NCBI RefSeq assembly: GCF_900155475.1
Contig: NZ_FXAM01000001.1
Coordinates: 917,501-981,500, forward strand
DNA: 64,000 nucleotides
Direction of reading: 5' to 3'
Source of the DNA: Methylomagnum ishizawai
GTDB taxonomy: Bacteria > Pseudomonadota > Gammaproteobacteria > Methylococcales > Methylococcaceae
The notes under the pieces were generated by a model, which saw nothing but the letters and a program-made list of their open reading frames with translations, searched no databases and was not told where the DNA came from. Numbering within the stretch: position 1 is the stretch's first letter; every line of letters begins with the position of its first letter. This document shows positions 1-13,557 of the stretch, piece after piece. The position numbers and the translations under genes are program-made.

Positions 1-1
1 G

Positions 2-613
2 GTTCTGAAAGAAGTTGCGAGTGCCAAATTTGTCGAGTCGGTCGATGTCGCGATCAACTTGGGTGTGGACCCAAGGAAGTCGGACCAAGCGGTCCGTGGC
101 GCGACCGTCATGCCGCATGGCACGGGTAAAAATGTGCGTGTGGCTGTCTTTACACAAGGGGCTAATGTCGAAGCCGCCAAGGAAGCGGGTGCGGATATCG
201 TGGGTATGGACGATCTCGCTGCCCAAGTGAAAGCAGGGGAGTTCAATTTCGATGTGGTGATCGCATCACCTGACGCTATGCGCGTTGTGGGCCAGTTGGG
301 CCAAATCTTGGGTCCGCGTGGCTTGATGCCGAATCCCAAGGTGGGCACCGTGACCGCCGATGTGGCGGGTGCCGTCAGAAACGCCAAAGCCGGTCAGGTC
401 CGTTACCGCACGGACAAGAAAGGTATTATTCATTCCACCATCGGCAAGGTTAGTTTCGAGCCGAATGCCTTGAAAGAAAACCTGGAAGCCCTATTGGCCG
501 ATTTGAAGAAGATCAAACCGGCGACTTCTAAGGGTATCTACCTCAAGAAGATCACCGTATCCACTACGATGGGGCCGGGTCTCCCTGTTGATCAAAATAG
601 TCTGGCCGCGTAA
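2..613 (+). CDS. rplA: 50S ribosomal protein L1, 5' end missing
   Basis: Binds 23S rRNA at the L1 stalk of the large subunit and helps release deacylated tRNA. In E. coli it also represses translation of the rplKA mRNA. The reading frame is already open at base 2 and gives 203 codons to the stop at 611-613. Typical L1 is about 230 residues, so roughly 28 N-terminal residues lie upstream of the window. The hallmark segments [14 protein letters not shown] and the C-terminal [17 protein letters not shown] are present. rplJ and rplL follow in the usual ribosomal/RNA polymerase order. Confidence 0.97.
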   Translation, partial: VLKEVASAKFVESVDVAINLGVDPRKSDQAVRGATVMPHGTGKNVRVAVFTQGANVEAAKEAGADIVGMDDLAAQVKAGEFNFDVVIASPDAMRVVGQLGQILGPRGLMPNPKVGTVTADVAGAVRNAKAGQVRYRTDKKGIIHSTIGKVSFEPNALKENLEALLADLKKIKPATSKGIYLKKITVSTTMGPGLPVDQNSLAA

Positions 614-626
614 TTCTTGGACTTTG

Positions 627-658
627 GGTTACCGGAAGCTTGAGGCATGCCGGTAACC
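627..658 (+). terminator. Perfect 9-bp hairpin after rplA (terminator or processing hairpin)
   Basis: GGTTACCGG at 627-635 pairs perfectly with CCGGTAACC at 650-658 around a 14-nt loop, starting 14 nt after the rplA stop. No U-tract follows, so it is not a classical intrinsic terminator. Its last two bases are also the first two bases of the L10-leader core that begins at 657, so the two structures compete for two bases. Confidence 0.5.
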
Positions 659-824
659 GTCAAAGACCGCGGGTGTGCCCTAGGGCGCTTAATCATGAAA
701 ACCCGCGTAGACGGTGTACTGAAACCTAAATGGTTATACAGAAGCCGTAATGGGCATCCTCCGGGATGTTTTGCTGGCTCTGAATGGTTCCCAAACTGTT
801 CAGATAATTATTCGGAGATGAAAA
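657..824 (+). promoter_or_regulatory. L10-type ribosomal protein leader upstream of rplJ
   Basis: The rplA-rplJ gap carries the conserved core of the L10 leader, the mRNA element that the L10-L7/L12 complex binds to repress its own translation. CCGTC (657-661) pairs with GACGG (710-714), and CGCGGGT (668-674) pairs with ACCCGCG (701-707). Inside these lies a short GCC/GGC stem around 677-686. The layout and the sequence GTAGACGGTG match the E. coli rplJ leader as I remember it. The rplJ ribosome binding site GGAG (814-817) lies at the end of the leader. Confidence 0.75.
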
Positions 825-1367
825 GTGGCACTGAGACTGGATGACAAGATCGCTGTCGTCGCGGAAGTCGCCGCTGTTGCCGCTAAAGCCCATTCCGCCG
901 TCGCGGCGGAATACCGGGGCTTGACCGTCGCCCATTTGACCCAGCTCCGCAAGAGCGCAAGGGAGTCGGGCGTTTACCTGCGGGTGGTGAAAAACACCCT
1001 GGCCCGTAGGGCGGTCGAAGGGACCGCTTTTGCTTGCATGCAAGAAGGCTTGGTCGGACCTTTGATCTTGGCGTTCTCGCTGGAAGATCCGGGTGCGGCG
1101 GCCAGGGTCGTCAGCGATTTCCTCAAGCAGAGCGACAAGCTGGTCGCCGAGAAGCTGGTGGTGAAATTGGTGGCGGTCGGCGGCAAGCAATATGGTCCGT
1201 CCGAACTTGAGCGTCTGTCGAAGCTCCCCAACCGGGAGCAGGCTTTGGCGATGCTGATGGGCGTCATGAAAGCCCCCATCGAGAAGTTCGTGAGAACCAT
1301 GGCGGAACCCCATGCCAAATTAGTGCGCACTGTAGCGGCGATACGAGACCAAAAAGAAGCAGCTTAA
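825..1367 (+). CDS. rplJ: 50S ribosomal protein L10
   Basis: Forms the base of the ribosomal L7/L12 stalk. Its N-terminal half binds 23S rRNA together with L11, and its C-terminal helix carries the L7/L12 dimers. The product is 180 residues against 165 in E. coli. It begins MALRLDDK as E. coli L10 begins MALNLQDK, and shares the segments [15 protein letters not shown] and PGAAAR. The start is GTG at 825, preceded by GGAG at 814-817 with seven bases between. Expression is probably autoregulated through the leader immediately upstream. Confidence 0.97.
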   Translation: MALRLDDKIAVVAEVAAVAAKAHSAVAAEYRGLTVAHLTQLRKSARESGVYLRVVKNTLARRAVEGTAFACMQEGLVGPLILAFSLEDPGAAARVVSDFLKQSDKLVAEKLVVKLVAVGGKQYGPSELERLSKLPNREQALAMLMGVMKAPIEKFVRTMAEPHAKLVRTVAAIRDQKEAA

Positions 1368-1407
1368 GCGTCTCGTACTATCGAAAGTTAAATTTTGGAG
1401 CAGATCG

Positions 1408-1782
1408 ATGGCAGTATCTAAAGACGAAATCCTGGAAACCATTGCCAATATGACGGTAATGGAAGTGGTGGAATTGATTTCCGCCATGGAAGAAAAGTTC
1501 GGCGTTTCCGCCGCGGCGGCGGTCGCGGTGGCTGCGGCTCCGGCGGCAGCGGCGGCTCCGGTCGAAGAACAGACCGAGTTCGACGTGATCATGACCAGCT
1601 TCGGCGAAAACAAGGTCAATGTGATCAAGGTCATCCGCACCATTACCGGCCTGGGCCTGAAGGAAGCGAAGGATTTGGTCGAAGGCGTGCCTTCCACCGT
1701 GAAGGAAGCTGTGAGCAAGGCCGACGCCGAGAGCATCAAGAAGCAACTGGTTGAAGCGGGCGCCACGGTCAATATTAAGTAA
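1408..1782 (+). CDS. rplL: 50S ribosomal protein L7/L12
   Basis: Flexible stalk protein that recruits and stimulates translational GTPases (EF-G, EF-Tu, IF2). It is 124 residues, the usual size. The N-terminal dimerisation domain covers roughly residues 1-32. An Ala/Val/Pro-rich hinge at 35-52 is followed by the globular C-terminal domain, which contains the conserved run [20 protein letters not shown]. It lies 40 bases after rplJ with GGAG just upstream of the start. Highly expressed, as its position after the L10 leader predicts. Confidence 0.98.
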   Translation: MAVSKDEILETIANMTVMEVVELISAMEEKFGVSAAAAVAVAAAPAAAAAPVEEQTEFDVIMTSFGENKVNVIKVIRTITGLGLKEAKDLVEGVPSTVKEAVSKADAESIKKQLVEAGATVNIK

Positions 1783-1814
1783 TTGACCCCTGGTTCCAGC
1801 AAGAACGCCGGTTC

Positions 1815-1844
1815 AAGGCTGGCAGCGTTCCGCTGCCGGCCTTT
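1815..1844 (+). terminator. Attenuator-like hairpin between rplL and rpoB
   Basis: AAGGCTGGCAGCG (1815-1827) pairs with CGCTGCCGGCCTT (1831-1843), a 13-bp stem with one G-U pair and a TTC loop. A short T-run (1842-1844) closes it. E. coli has a partial terminator at this same place that lowers rpoBC transcription relative to the ribosomal genes. The weak T-run here also suggests partial rather than full termination. Confidence 0.65.
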
Positions 1845-2034
1845 CCGCGTTGCGAATATTATGATTTTACAGTTATTCCGGGAGCGGTGTATCTGGCTTT
1901 GACCAGTCCGGTCCGTTATCCCTACAGAATTCCCAGCCGCGTCCTATGTCTACATGGGAATGGTTATCCGAGCTTCGAGGCTCCAGATAGACGCCGTGGT
2001 AATTTCGTTTGAATCCCCAAGGTAAGGAACCACT

Positions 2035-5000
2035 ATGGCCTATTCTTTTACCGAAAAAAAGCGCATCCGTAACAGTTTTGGCAAGCGTCGCGATGTACTT
2101 GAAGTCCCCTATCTTTTAACAACTCAAGTAGATTCTTACAAGCGGTTTTTGCAGATCGATGCGATGCCGAGCAAGCGGATCGATGAGGGCTTGCATGCTG
2201 CGCTGAAATCCGTATTCCCCATCGAAAGCCACTCGGGCCATGCGGTACTCGAATATGTGAATTATTGGCTGGGGGAACCGATTTTCGATGTCAAGGAATG
2301 CCAGCAGCGCGGGGCCAATTACGCGGCACCGCTGCGGGTGTTGGTGCGCTTGGTGATTTACGATAAGGAAGCACCCGCCAATGCCAAGGTGATCAAGGAT
2401 ATTAAAGAACAGGAAATCTACATGGGCGAAATCCCGCTCATGACCGATACCGGTACCTTCGTAATTAATGGCACCGAGCGGGTGATTGTTTCCCAACTGC
2501 ATCGTTCCCCTGGGGTATTTTTCGACCACGACCGTGGCAAAACCCATTCTTCCGGAAAACTGCTGTTCAATGCCCGGATCATTCCCTACCGCGGTTCTTG
2601 GTTGGATTTCGAATTCGACCACAAGGATTGCGTCTACGTCCGCATCGACCGCCGCCGTAAACTGCCGGCCACGGTATTGTTACGGGCCTTGGGTTATGGC
2701 AACGAAGAAATTATCAGGCTGTTCTTCGATACCAACCGTTTTAGTTTCAGCCAGGACCAGATATTCCTGGAATTGATTCCCGACCGTCTGCGTGGCGATA
2801 TCGCCAGCTTCGATATCGTGATCGACGGCAAGGTTTTGGTGGAAAAGGCGCACCGTATCACCGCACGCCATATCCGCCAGATGGAAAAGGCGGGTACCAA
2901 GCAACTCGAAGTGCCCCGTGAATATCTGCACGGCAAGATTCTGGCCCAGAATATCGTCGCGCCCGCCACCGGCGAATTGGTCGCCAGGGTCAATGACGAA
3001 CTGACCGACGATATGCTGAGCCGGATCATGGCGTCTGGCGTGGGAAGCGTCGATACCTTGTTTGTCAACGACTTGGATCGCGGCCCCTATATTTCCAACG
3101 CCATGCGGATCGATGCGACCGAGTCCCAACTCGATGCCTTGGTCGAAATCTACCGCATGATGCGTCCGGGCGAGCCTCCGGCCAAGGAAGCCGCGCAGGT
3201 GTTGTTCGACAACTTGTTCTTCTCGGCGGACCGCTACGACTTGTCGGCGGTAGGCCGCATGAAGTTCAACCGCCGCCTGGGCCGTCCCGAAATCGTGGGG
3301 CCCGGCGTCCTGACCAAGGACGACATCATCGATGTGCTGCGCGAACTCATCAATATCCGCAACGGCATCGGCACGGTCGATGACATCGATCATCTCGGCA
3401 ACCGCCGTGTGCGCTCGGTGGGCGAGATGGTGGAAAACCAGTTCCGCCTGGGACTGGTCCGTGTGGAACGCGCCGTGAAGGAGCGTTTGTCGCTGGCCGA
3501 CGCCGAAAGCCTGATGCCACAGGAAATCATCAACGCCAAGCCGGTGGCCGCCTCGATCAAGGAGTTTTTCGGTTCCAGCCAACTGTCGCAGTTCATGGAC
3601 CAGAACAACCCGCTGTCGGAAGTGACCCACAAGCGCCGGGTTTCGGCCCTGGGTCCGGGTGGTCTGGCCCGCGAGCGGGCCGGTTTCGAGGTGCGCGACG
3701 TACATACCACCCACTATGGCCGCGTCTGCCCCATCGAAACGCCTGAAGGTCCGAACATCGGTCTTATCAACTCGCTGGCCGTGTATGCGCGGACTAACGA
3801 GTATGGCTTTCTGGAAACGCCTTACCGCAAAGTGGTTGATGGCGTGGTGAGCAACGAGATCGAATATCTGTCGGCCATCGAGGAGGGCAAGTATTGGATC
3901 GCCCAGGCCAGCGCCAGGATGGGCGAGGATGGCCGCTTGGTGGACGATTTGGTGTCTTGCCGCCATCAGGACGAGTTCACCCTTTCGACCGCCGACAAGA
4001 TCAACTATATGGACGTGTCGTCCAAGCAGATCGTGTCGGTGGCGGCTTCGCTGATTCCGTTCTTGGAACACGACGACGCCAACCGCGCCTTGATGGGTTC
4101 CAACATGCAGCGCCAAGCGGTGCCGACCCTGCGCACCGAAAAGCCGCTGGTCGGGACCGGCATGGAGCGCATCGTGGCCCGCGACTCCGGCGTGACCGTG
4201 GTCGCCAAGCGCGGCGGCGTGATCGAATTCCTGGATGCCAGCCGCATCGTGGTCCGCGTCAACGACGACGAGACCGAGGCGGGCGTGCCGGGCGTCGATA
4301 TTTACAACCTGACCAAGTACACCCGTTCCAACCAGAACACCTGTATCAATCAGCGGCCCTTGGTGAAACCGGGCGACAAGGTGGCGCGGGGCGATATCCT
4401 GGCCGATGGGCCTTCGACCGACATGGGCGAATTGGCGCTGGGTCAGAACCTCCTGGTCGCGTTTATGCCCTGGAATGGCTACAACTTCGAGGACTCGATC
4501 CTGATTTCCGAGCGCGTGGTGCAGGATGATCGCTTCACTACCATCCACATCGAGGAAAAATCCTGCGTGGCCCGTGACACCAAGTTGGGGCCGGAAGAAA
4601 TCACGGCGGATATTCCCAACGTCGGCGAGGCCGCCCTGGCCAAGCTGGACGAATCCGGCATCGTTTATATCGGGGCCGAGGTGAAGGCGGGCGATATCCT
4701 GGTCGGCAAGGTCACGCCCAAAGGCGAAACCCAGTTGACCCCGGAAGAAAAACTGCTTCGCGCCATCTTCGGCGAGAAGGCTTCCGATGTGAAGGACACC
4801 TCCCTGCGCGTGCCTTCCGGCATGGACGGCACCGTCATCGATGTGCAGGTCTTCACTCGCGACGGCGTCAAGAAGGACGAGCGCGCCAAGCAGATCGAGC
4901 AGGCCGAGATCGAGAAGGTCAAGAAAGACCTGAACGACCAGCTACGCATTATCGAAAAGGACTTCTACCAGCGTGTCGAACAAATGCTGCTGGGCAAGAT

Positions 5001-6111
5001 CGCCGAGAAAGGCCCGAACCGCCTGCGCTCCGGCGAAACCATCAGCGCCGAATACCTGGAAGGCATGAAACCGGCGCAATGGCTGGAAATCCGCGTCAAG
5101 GAAGAGGACATCAACGTCCAACTCGAAACCATCGCCGAGCAGATCGCCCAGCAGCGCGAGGAAATGAACAAGCGCCTGGAAGAGAAGAAACGCAAGATCG
5201 CCATGGGCGACGACTTGCCGCCCGGCGTGTTGAAGATGGTGAAGGTCTATCTGGCGGTCAAGCGGCGCATCCAGCCGGGCGACAAGATGGCCGGACGCCA
5301 TGGCAACAAGGGTGTGATTTCGCAGATCGTGCCGGTGGAGGATATGCCGTATTCCGCCGACGGTACCCCGGTCGATATCGTGCTGAACCCGCTGGGCGTG
5401 CCCTCGCGTATGAACGTGGGGCAGGTGCTGGAAACCCATTTGGGTTGGGCGGCACGCGGCTTGGGTCTCAAGATCGGCAGGATGTTGGATGCCAAGCGCC
5501 ATGTCGATGAAGTCCGCAAGTTCCTGCACGATATTTACAACAGCAGCGGCAATACCGAGGATTTGGATTCCCTGACCGACGCCGAAATCGTGGAACTTGC
5601 CAGCAACCTGCGCCGCGGCGTGCCGATGGCGACCCCGGTATTCGACGGTGCCAACGAGGCCAATATCAAGAGCATGTTGGCCTTGGCCGATCTTCCCGAA
5701 AGTGGCCAGACCAAGTTGTTCGATGGCCGTACCGGCGAGCAGTTCGAGCGCGATGTGACCGTGGGCTGTATGTACATGCTCAAATTGAACCATCTGGTCG
5801 ATGACAAGATGCACGCCCGTTCCACTGGACCTTACAGCCTCGTGACCCAGCAGCCCTTGGGCGGCAAGGCGCAGTTCGGTGGCCAGCGCTTCGGTGAGAT
5901 GGAAGTCTGGGCGTTGGAAGCCTATGGTGCCGCCTATACCTTGCAGGAAATGTTGACCGTGAAGTCGGACGATACCTCCGGACGCACCAAAATCTACAAG
6001 AACATTGTGGATGGCGACCATAAGATGGAGGCGGCCATGCCCGAGTCCTTTAACGTGCTGATCAAGGAAATCCGGTCGTTGGGCATCAACATCGAGTTGG
6101 AACAGGAATAA
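2035..6111 (+). CDS. rpoB: DNA-directed RNA polymerase subunit beta
   Basis: Large catalytic subunit of RNA polymerase and the target of rifampicin. The 1358 residues compare with 1342 in E. coli. The rifampicin pocket ([24 protein letters not shown]) has the wild-type sensitive residues. The downstream [10 protein letters not shown] motif, the flap region and the C-terminal clamp segment ([20 protein letters not shown]) are intact. The ATG start follows AAGGAA a few bases upstream. It is separated from rplL by a 252-base gap carrying an attenuator-like hairpin, and from rpoC by a 57-base spacer. Confidence 0.99.
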   Translation: MAYSFTEKKRIRNSFGKRRDVLEVPYLLTTQVDSYKRFLQIDAMPSKRIDEGLHAALKSVFPIESHSGHAVLEYVNYWLGEPIFDVKECQQRGANYAAPLRVLVRLVIYDKEAPANAKVIKDIKEQEIYMGEIPLMTDTGTFVINGTERVIVSQLHRSPGVFFDHDRGKTHSSGKLLFNARIIPYRGSWLDFEFDHKDCVYVRIDRRRKLPATVLLRALGYGNEEIIRLFFDTNRFSFSQDQIFLELIPDRLRGDIASFDIVIDGKVLVEKAHRITARHIRQMEKAGTKQLEVPREYLHGKILAQNIVAPATGELVARVNDELTDDMLSRIMASGVGSVDTLFVNDLDRGPYISNAMRIDATESQLDALVEIYRMMRPGEPPAKEAAQVLFDNLFFSADRYDLSAVGRMKFNRRLGRPEIVGPGVLTKDDIIDVLRELINIRNGIGTVDDIDHLGNRRVRSVGEMVENQFRLGLVRVERAVKERLSLADAESLMPQEIINAKPVAASIKEFFGSSQLSQFMDQNNPLSEVTHKRRVSALGPGGLARERAGFEVRDVHTTHYGRVCPIETPEGPNIGLINSLAVYARTNEYGFLETPYRKVVDGVVSNEIEYLSAIEEGKYWIAQASARMGEDGRLVDDLVSCRHQDEFTLSTADKINYMDVSSKQIVSVAASLIPFLEHDDANRALMGSNMQRQAVPTLRTEKPLVGTGMERIVARDSGVTVVAKRGGVIEFLDASRIVVRVNDDETEAGVPGVDIYNLTKYTRSNQNTCINQRPLVKPGDKVARGDILADGPSTDMGELALGQNLLVAFMPWNGYNFEDSILISERVVQDDRFTTIHIEEKSCVARDTKLGPEEITADIPNVGEAALAKLDESGIVYIGAEVKAGDILVGKVTPKGETQLTPEEKLLRAIFGEKASDVKDTSLRVPSGMDGTVIDVQVFTRDGVKKDERAKQIEQAEIEKVKKDLNDQLRIIEKDFYQRVEQMLLGKIAEKGPNRLRSGETISAEYLEGMKPAQWLEIRVKEEDINVQLETIAEQIAQQREEMNKRLEEKKRKIAMGDDLPPGVLKMVKVYLAVKRRIQPGDKMAGRHGNKGVISQIVPVEDMPYSADGTPVDIVLNPLGVPSRMNVGQVLETHLGWAARGLGLKIGRMLDAKRHVDEVRKFLHDIYNSSGNTEDLDSLTDAEIVELASNLRRGVPMATPVFDGANEANIKSMLALADLPESGQTKLFDGRTGEQFERDVTVGCMYMLKLNHLVDDKMHARSTGPYSLVTQQPLGGKAQFGGQRFGEMEVWALEAYGAAYTLQEMLTVKSDDTSGRTKIYKNIVDGDHKMEAAMPESFNVLIKEIRSLGINIELEQE

Positions 6112-6120
6112 ATCGTAAGC

Positions 6121-6147
6121 CGCGTCCCGCCCGTCGGGTGGGACGCG
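6121..6147 (+). other. Strong intercistronic hairpin between rpoB and rpoC
   Basis: CGCGTCCCGCCC (6121-6132) pairs with GGGTGGGACGCG (6136-6147), a 12-bp stem with one G-U pair and a three-base loop. No T-tract follows, so termination is unlikely. An RNA-stability or processing role between the two subunit genes is more plausible. It ends 10 bases before the rpoC ribosome binding site. Confidence 0.6.
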
Positions 6148-6168
6148 ATCCAGATTGGGAGAGTGTCC

Positions 6169-10386
<4,218 letters not shown>

Positions 10387-10392
10387 CGGTGG

Positions 10393-10426
10393 CAGGGCCG
10401 GGAGACACACTATTTTCCCGGCCCTG
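10393..10426 (+). terminator. Perfect 11-bp hairpin just after rpoC
   Basis: CAGGGCCGGGA (10393-10403) pairs perfectly with TCCCGGCCCTG (10416-10426) around a 12-nt loop, seven bases after the rpoC stop. No clean T-tract follows. It could stabilise the rpoC 3' end or act with the T-tailed hairpin 85 bases further on. Confidence 0.5.
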
Positions 10427-10510
10427 GGTAAGGGAATTTTGGATTGTCAAATCCGACCCAGCCGTTAATATATGCGCTTCCCTGATTTCCCCGCGCATCC
10501 CGCGCCAGAC

Positions 10511-10532
10511 ACCCGGTTCCCGCCGGGTTTTT
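10511..10532 (+). terminator. Intrinsic terminator downstream of rpoC
   Basis: ACCCGG (10511-10516) and CCGGGT (10523-10528) form a 6-bp GC-rich stem with a six-base loop, followed directly by five T (10528-10532). This fits the end of the rpl-rpo operon. The cytochrome gene begins 76 bases further on and probably has its own promoter. Confidence 0.6.
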
Positions 10533-10607
10533 GCTGTGTCCGGGTTGGACACCCACTGCGCGGATGTCGCCAGATTCAAAGCTTATTAGCTTCTTGGAGC
10601 ACGCAGA

Positions 10608-11225
10608 ATGAAGAAAAAAGTCTTATGGAGCCTGCTGGTCGCGGGTTTGTTTGGGTCCTCGATCCTGTCCGTGTCCCAGGCGGCGGGCGATCCCGAAGCG
10701 GGGAAGAAGAAATACTATACCTGCGAGGGTTGCCATGGCGTGGAGAGTTCCACCAATGCCTATCCGACCTACCATGTGCCGCGGTTGGGCGGGCAGCACG
10801 CCGATTATGTGGTCGCCGCGCTGGAGGCTTATCAGAAGGGCGAGCGCAAGCATTCCAGCATGTTGGGCAACGCCGCCAGCATGAGCGAGCAGGATATGCA
10901 GGATATCGCGGCCTTCGTCTCCAAGTTCAAGGGGTTGAACGTGACCCTGCCGGTCACCGGCAACGCGGCGGCGGGCAAGGACAAGGTGGCGGCTTGCGGC
11001 GGTTGCCATGGCGAGGACGGCAACAACGACAACCCGATGTTCCCGCGCCTGGCCGGCCAATACGAGAGCTATATCGTCAAGGCGCTGCAAGATTACAAAT
11101 CAGGCAAGCGCAGCAATCCCATGATGGCCGGTTTCGCCGCCATGCTGTCCGATGAGGAGATGAAGGACGTCGCCGCCTACTACGCCAGCCAGAAGAAAGG
11201 GCTCATCATCCCCCGCGACAACTGA
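10608..11225 (+). CDS. Diheme cytochrome c4
   Basis: Periplasmic electron carrier with two covalently bound hemes, usually feeding terminal oxidases. The 205-residue product has a Sec signal peptide (about residues 1-25, ending near SQAA). It has two class I cytochrome domains of similar size. The heme-binding motifs are CEGCH at residues 39-43 and CGGCH at 130-134. Candidate axial methionines lie in the second half of each domain (SSMLGN and NPMMAGF). The tandem layout and length are those of the c4 family. GGAG lies ten bases before the ATG. It stands alone after the rpoC terminator. Confidence 0.92.
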   Translation: MKKKVLWSLLVAGLFGSSILSVSQAAGDPEAGKKKYYTCEGCHGVESSTNAYPTYHVPRLGGQHADYVVAALEAYQKGERKHSSMLGNAASMSEQDMQDIAAFVSKFKGLNVTLPVTGNAAAGKDKVAACGGCHGEDGNNDNPMFPRLAGQYESYIVKALQDYKSGKRSNPMMAGFAAMLSDEEMKDVAAYYASQKKGLIIPRDN

Positions 11226-11405
11226 CCGGGCCCGGCTTGATAAGCTAATTCCCATCCGGGCACCTGTCGGGATATCCCCAGGTGTCCGCTGCCATCCCCA
11301 TCGTCCAATCCGCCCGATATTCCGCGCTGTGCGGGGGCCGCATCCCAGGCACCGCCCGTATCCACGCGGACGGCATCCATCCACCTTCCCCATCCCGGCA
11401 CGCCC

Positions 11406-11987
11406 ATGGAGGCTCCCGTGCATCGTTTGGTCCTATCCCTACAGGCCGGCCTCGTCGCCGCGCTGTGCGCGATCCCCGTGTCCACCCTGGCCGGTCCGCC
11501 GGTACGGGAAAAGCTGGTCATGGGCTGGTTGGAATCGGTGTTCCTGCGGCCATGGAATCTCCGGGTCACGGCCAAGCTCGACACCGGGGCCAAGACTTCC
11601 TCGCTCCATGCCGACGCCATCGAGCATTTCACCAAGGAGGGTGGGCAGGAATGGGTCAGGTTCGCCCTGGACGGCGTGGACGATAGCAAGCCCTTGGTGG
11701 TCGAGCGCCCCTTGGTGCGGATGGCCTATGTCAAGACCCATGGCGGGCATTCCGACAAGCGCGAGGTCATCAGGCTCGCGCTGTGCAAGAACGGCAAGGA
11801 ATACGAGACCGAGTTCACCCTGGACGACCGTAGCAATTTCAACTATCCGCTGTTGCTGGGCCGGAGTTTCCTGCAAGATGTGGCCTGGGTCGATGCCTCC
11901 GCGACCTTTCTCTACAAGGCCGATACCGATCCTTGCCGGGGGGCGGCACCCGTGCCGATGTCCCCCGAGCGCAAGAAGGAAGAGTAG
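11406..11987 (+). CDS. Retropepsin-like / RimK-linked 'zinc protease' family protein, exported
   Basis: Member of the bacterial retropepsin-like family (PF05618), often annotated as ATP-dependent zinc protease. The 193 residues start with a signal peptide or membrane anchor (about residues 8-29). The hallmark DTGA follows at residues 59-62 within AKLDTGAKTSSLHA, resembling the active-site loop of retroviral aspartic proteases. A second family motif, YPLLLGRSFL, is near residues 147-156. The next two genes encode an inactive transglutaminase membrane protein and an ATP-grasp ligase, a combination known from comparative genomics of amidoligases. Likely role: cleaving or trimming a ligase-modified envelope peptide. 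That role is inferred; the substrate is unknown. Confidence 0.8.
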   Translation: MEAPVHRLVLSLQAGLVAALCAIPVSTLAGPPVREKLVMGWLESVFLRPWNLRVTAKLDTGAKTSSLHADAIEHFTKEGGQEWVRFALDGVDDSKPLVVERPLVRMAYVKTHGGHSDKREVIRLALCKNGKEYETEFTLDDRSNFNYPLLLGRSFLQDVAWVDASATFLYKADTDPCRGAAPVPMSPERKKEE

Positions 11988-12015
11988 CCATCCCCAACCC
12001 TAGGGCGGAACCAGC

Positions 12016-13554
12016 TTGCGGAACTTGCACGTCAAAATCCTCGCCTTGGTCTTGGTGGGCCTCGGGCTTTCCCTGTGCTGGTATAAAGTCACCCGGCTGG
12101 GCCTGCCCCTGCTGCCCACCGAGAAGGCCGAGGTGTGGACCGTCGAGGCCCGCATCGAATTCAAGGCCCGCCACGACACCCCGATCAAGGTGCAGTTTTC
12201 CATCCCGCGCCAGCCCCAGGGCTATACCGTGGTGGACGAGAATTTCGTGTCCAGCAATTACGGGCTGGGCACCGGGGACGACGGCCAGAACCGCCAGGCG
12301 CAATGGGCGGTGCGCAAGAGCAAGGGCTATCAGGTGTTGTATTACCGCATCCATCTGGCCCGCGATCCCACCGCCCAGCCGCTGCCGGACGCGGTGGCCC
12401 TGCTGCCGACCGCCACCGCCCGCGATCCGCAATTCCCGGAATTGATCCGCTCGGCGGCGCTGGGCTTGATGGAGGAGGTGCGCAGCAAATCGGCGGATTC
12501 GGCCTCGTTCGCGGGCGAATTGCTATCGCGGCTCAACGCGCCGGGCACCGACCCCAATGTCGCCTTGCTCCGGCAGGATATCCAATCGCCCGAGGATTGG
12601 GCGCGGCGCTTGGCGAACCTCCTGGCCTTGGCCAACATCCCGGCGCGGACGGTCCATCTCCTGCTGCTGCGGGATGGCATCAGCCATGGTGCCTTGACGC
12701 CCTGGCTGGAGGTCTACGATGGCAGCCAATGGCGGGCCTTCAATCCGCAGACGGCGGAAAGCGGTTTCCCCAAGGACGCCTTGATCTGGCATATCGGCGC
12801 GGGGCCGGTGCTGGATATCGTCGGCGGCAAATACGGCAAGGTCGAATATTCCGTCACCGAGCGCACCCAGGACCGCACCCTGGTCGCGGAGCAACGCGCC
12901 CGCCAAATGGGGTCGCGCCTGATGGAATATTCGATGTTCAGCCTGCCGGTGGGGACGCAGAACGTCTACCGCGTGCTGCTGATGGTGCCGGTGGGGGCGT
13001 TCTTGATCGTGTTCCTACGCAATGTGATCGGACTCAAGACCTTTGGCACCTTCATGCCCATCCTGATCGCCTTGGCGTTCCGCGAGACCGAACTGCTGTG
13101 GGGCTTGATCCTGTTCTGCGTGCTGGTGGGTCTGGGGCTGGTGATCCGCTTCTACCTGGAATATCTCAAGCTCTTGTTGGTGCCGCGGCTGGCCTCGGTG
13201 CTGATCATCGTCATCCTGTTGATGATGGCGGTGAGCTTGGTCAGCCATAAGCTCGGCTTCGACAAGGGCTTGTCGGTGGCCTTGTTCCCCATGGTGATCC
13301 TGGCGATGACCATTGAGCGCATGTCTTTGGTCTGGGAGGAATTGGGACCGGCGGAGGCGCTCAAGCAAGGCTTCGGTAGTCTGTTCGTGGCCTCGCTGGG
13401 CTATCTCAGCATGAGCAGCCGGTTCCTGGGGCATCTGGTGTTCGTGTTCCCGGAATTGCTGCTGGTGGTGTTGGCGCTGACCTTGCTGCTGGGGCGTTAT
13501 ACCGGCTACCGCCTGACCGAGCTATGGCGGTTCCGGGCCGCGCTGCGGGGTTAG
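12016..13554 (+). CDS. Inactive transglutaminase fused to multi-spanning membrane domain
   Basis: Matches the architecture of the inactive transglutaminase plus seven-TM family (PF14400/PF14402). Residues 5-24 form a membrane anchor and about 35-300 the outer domain. About 315-495 hold several membrane helices. The transglutaminase core is recognisable from LLALANIPARTV and TPWLEVYDGSQWRAFNPQT. The usual Cys, His and Asp positions look like Ser/Pro, Thr/Pro and Asn, so enzyme activity is unlikely and peptide binding more likely. The proposed start is TTG at 12016 (MRNLHVK); no closer ATG fits the anchor. It lies 28 bases after the protease gene and 3 bases before the ATP-grasp gene, so the three are probably one operon. 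Confidence 0.85.
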   Translation: MRNLHVKILALVLVGLGLSLCWYKVTRLGLPLLPTEKAEVWTVEARIEFKARHDTPIKVQFSIPRQPQGYTVVDENFVSSNYGLGTGDDGQNRQAQWAVRKSKGYQVLYYRIHLARDPTAQPLPDAVALLPTATARDPQFPELIRSAALGLMEEVRSKSADSASFAGELLSRLNAPGTDPNVALLRQDIQSPEDWARRLANLLALANIPARTVHLLLLRDGISHGALTPWLEVYDGSQWRAFNPQTAESGFPKDALIWHIGAGPVLDIVGGKYGKVEYSVTERTQDRTLVAEQRARQMGSRLMEYSMFSLPVGTQNVYRVLLMVPVGAFLIVFLRNVIGLKTFGTFMPILIALAFRETELLWGLILFCVLVGLGLVIRFYLEYLKLLLVPRLASVLIIVILLMMAVSLVSHKLGFDKGLSVALFPMVILAMTIERMSLVWEELGPAEALKQGFGSLFVASLGYLSMSSRFLGHLVFVFPELLLVVLALTLLLGRYTGYRLTELWRFRAALRG

Positions 13555-13557
13555 GCC

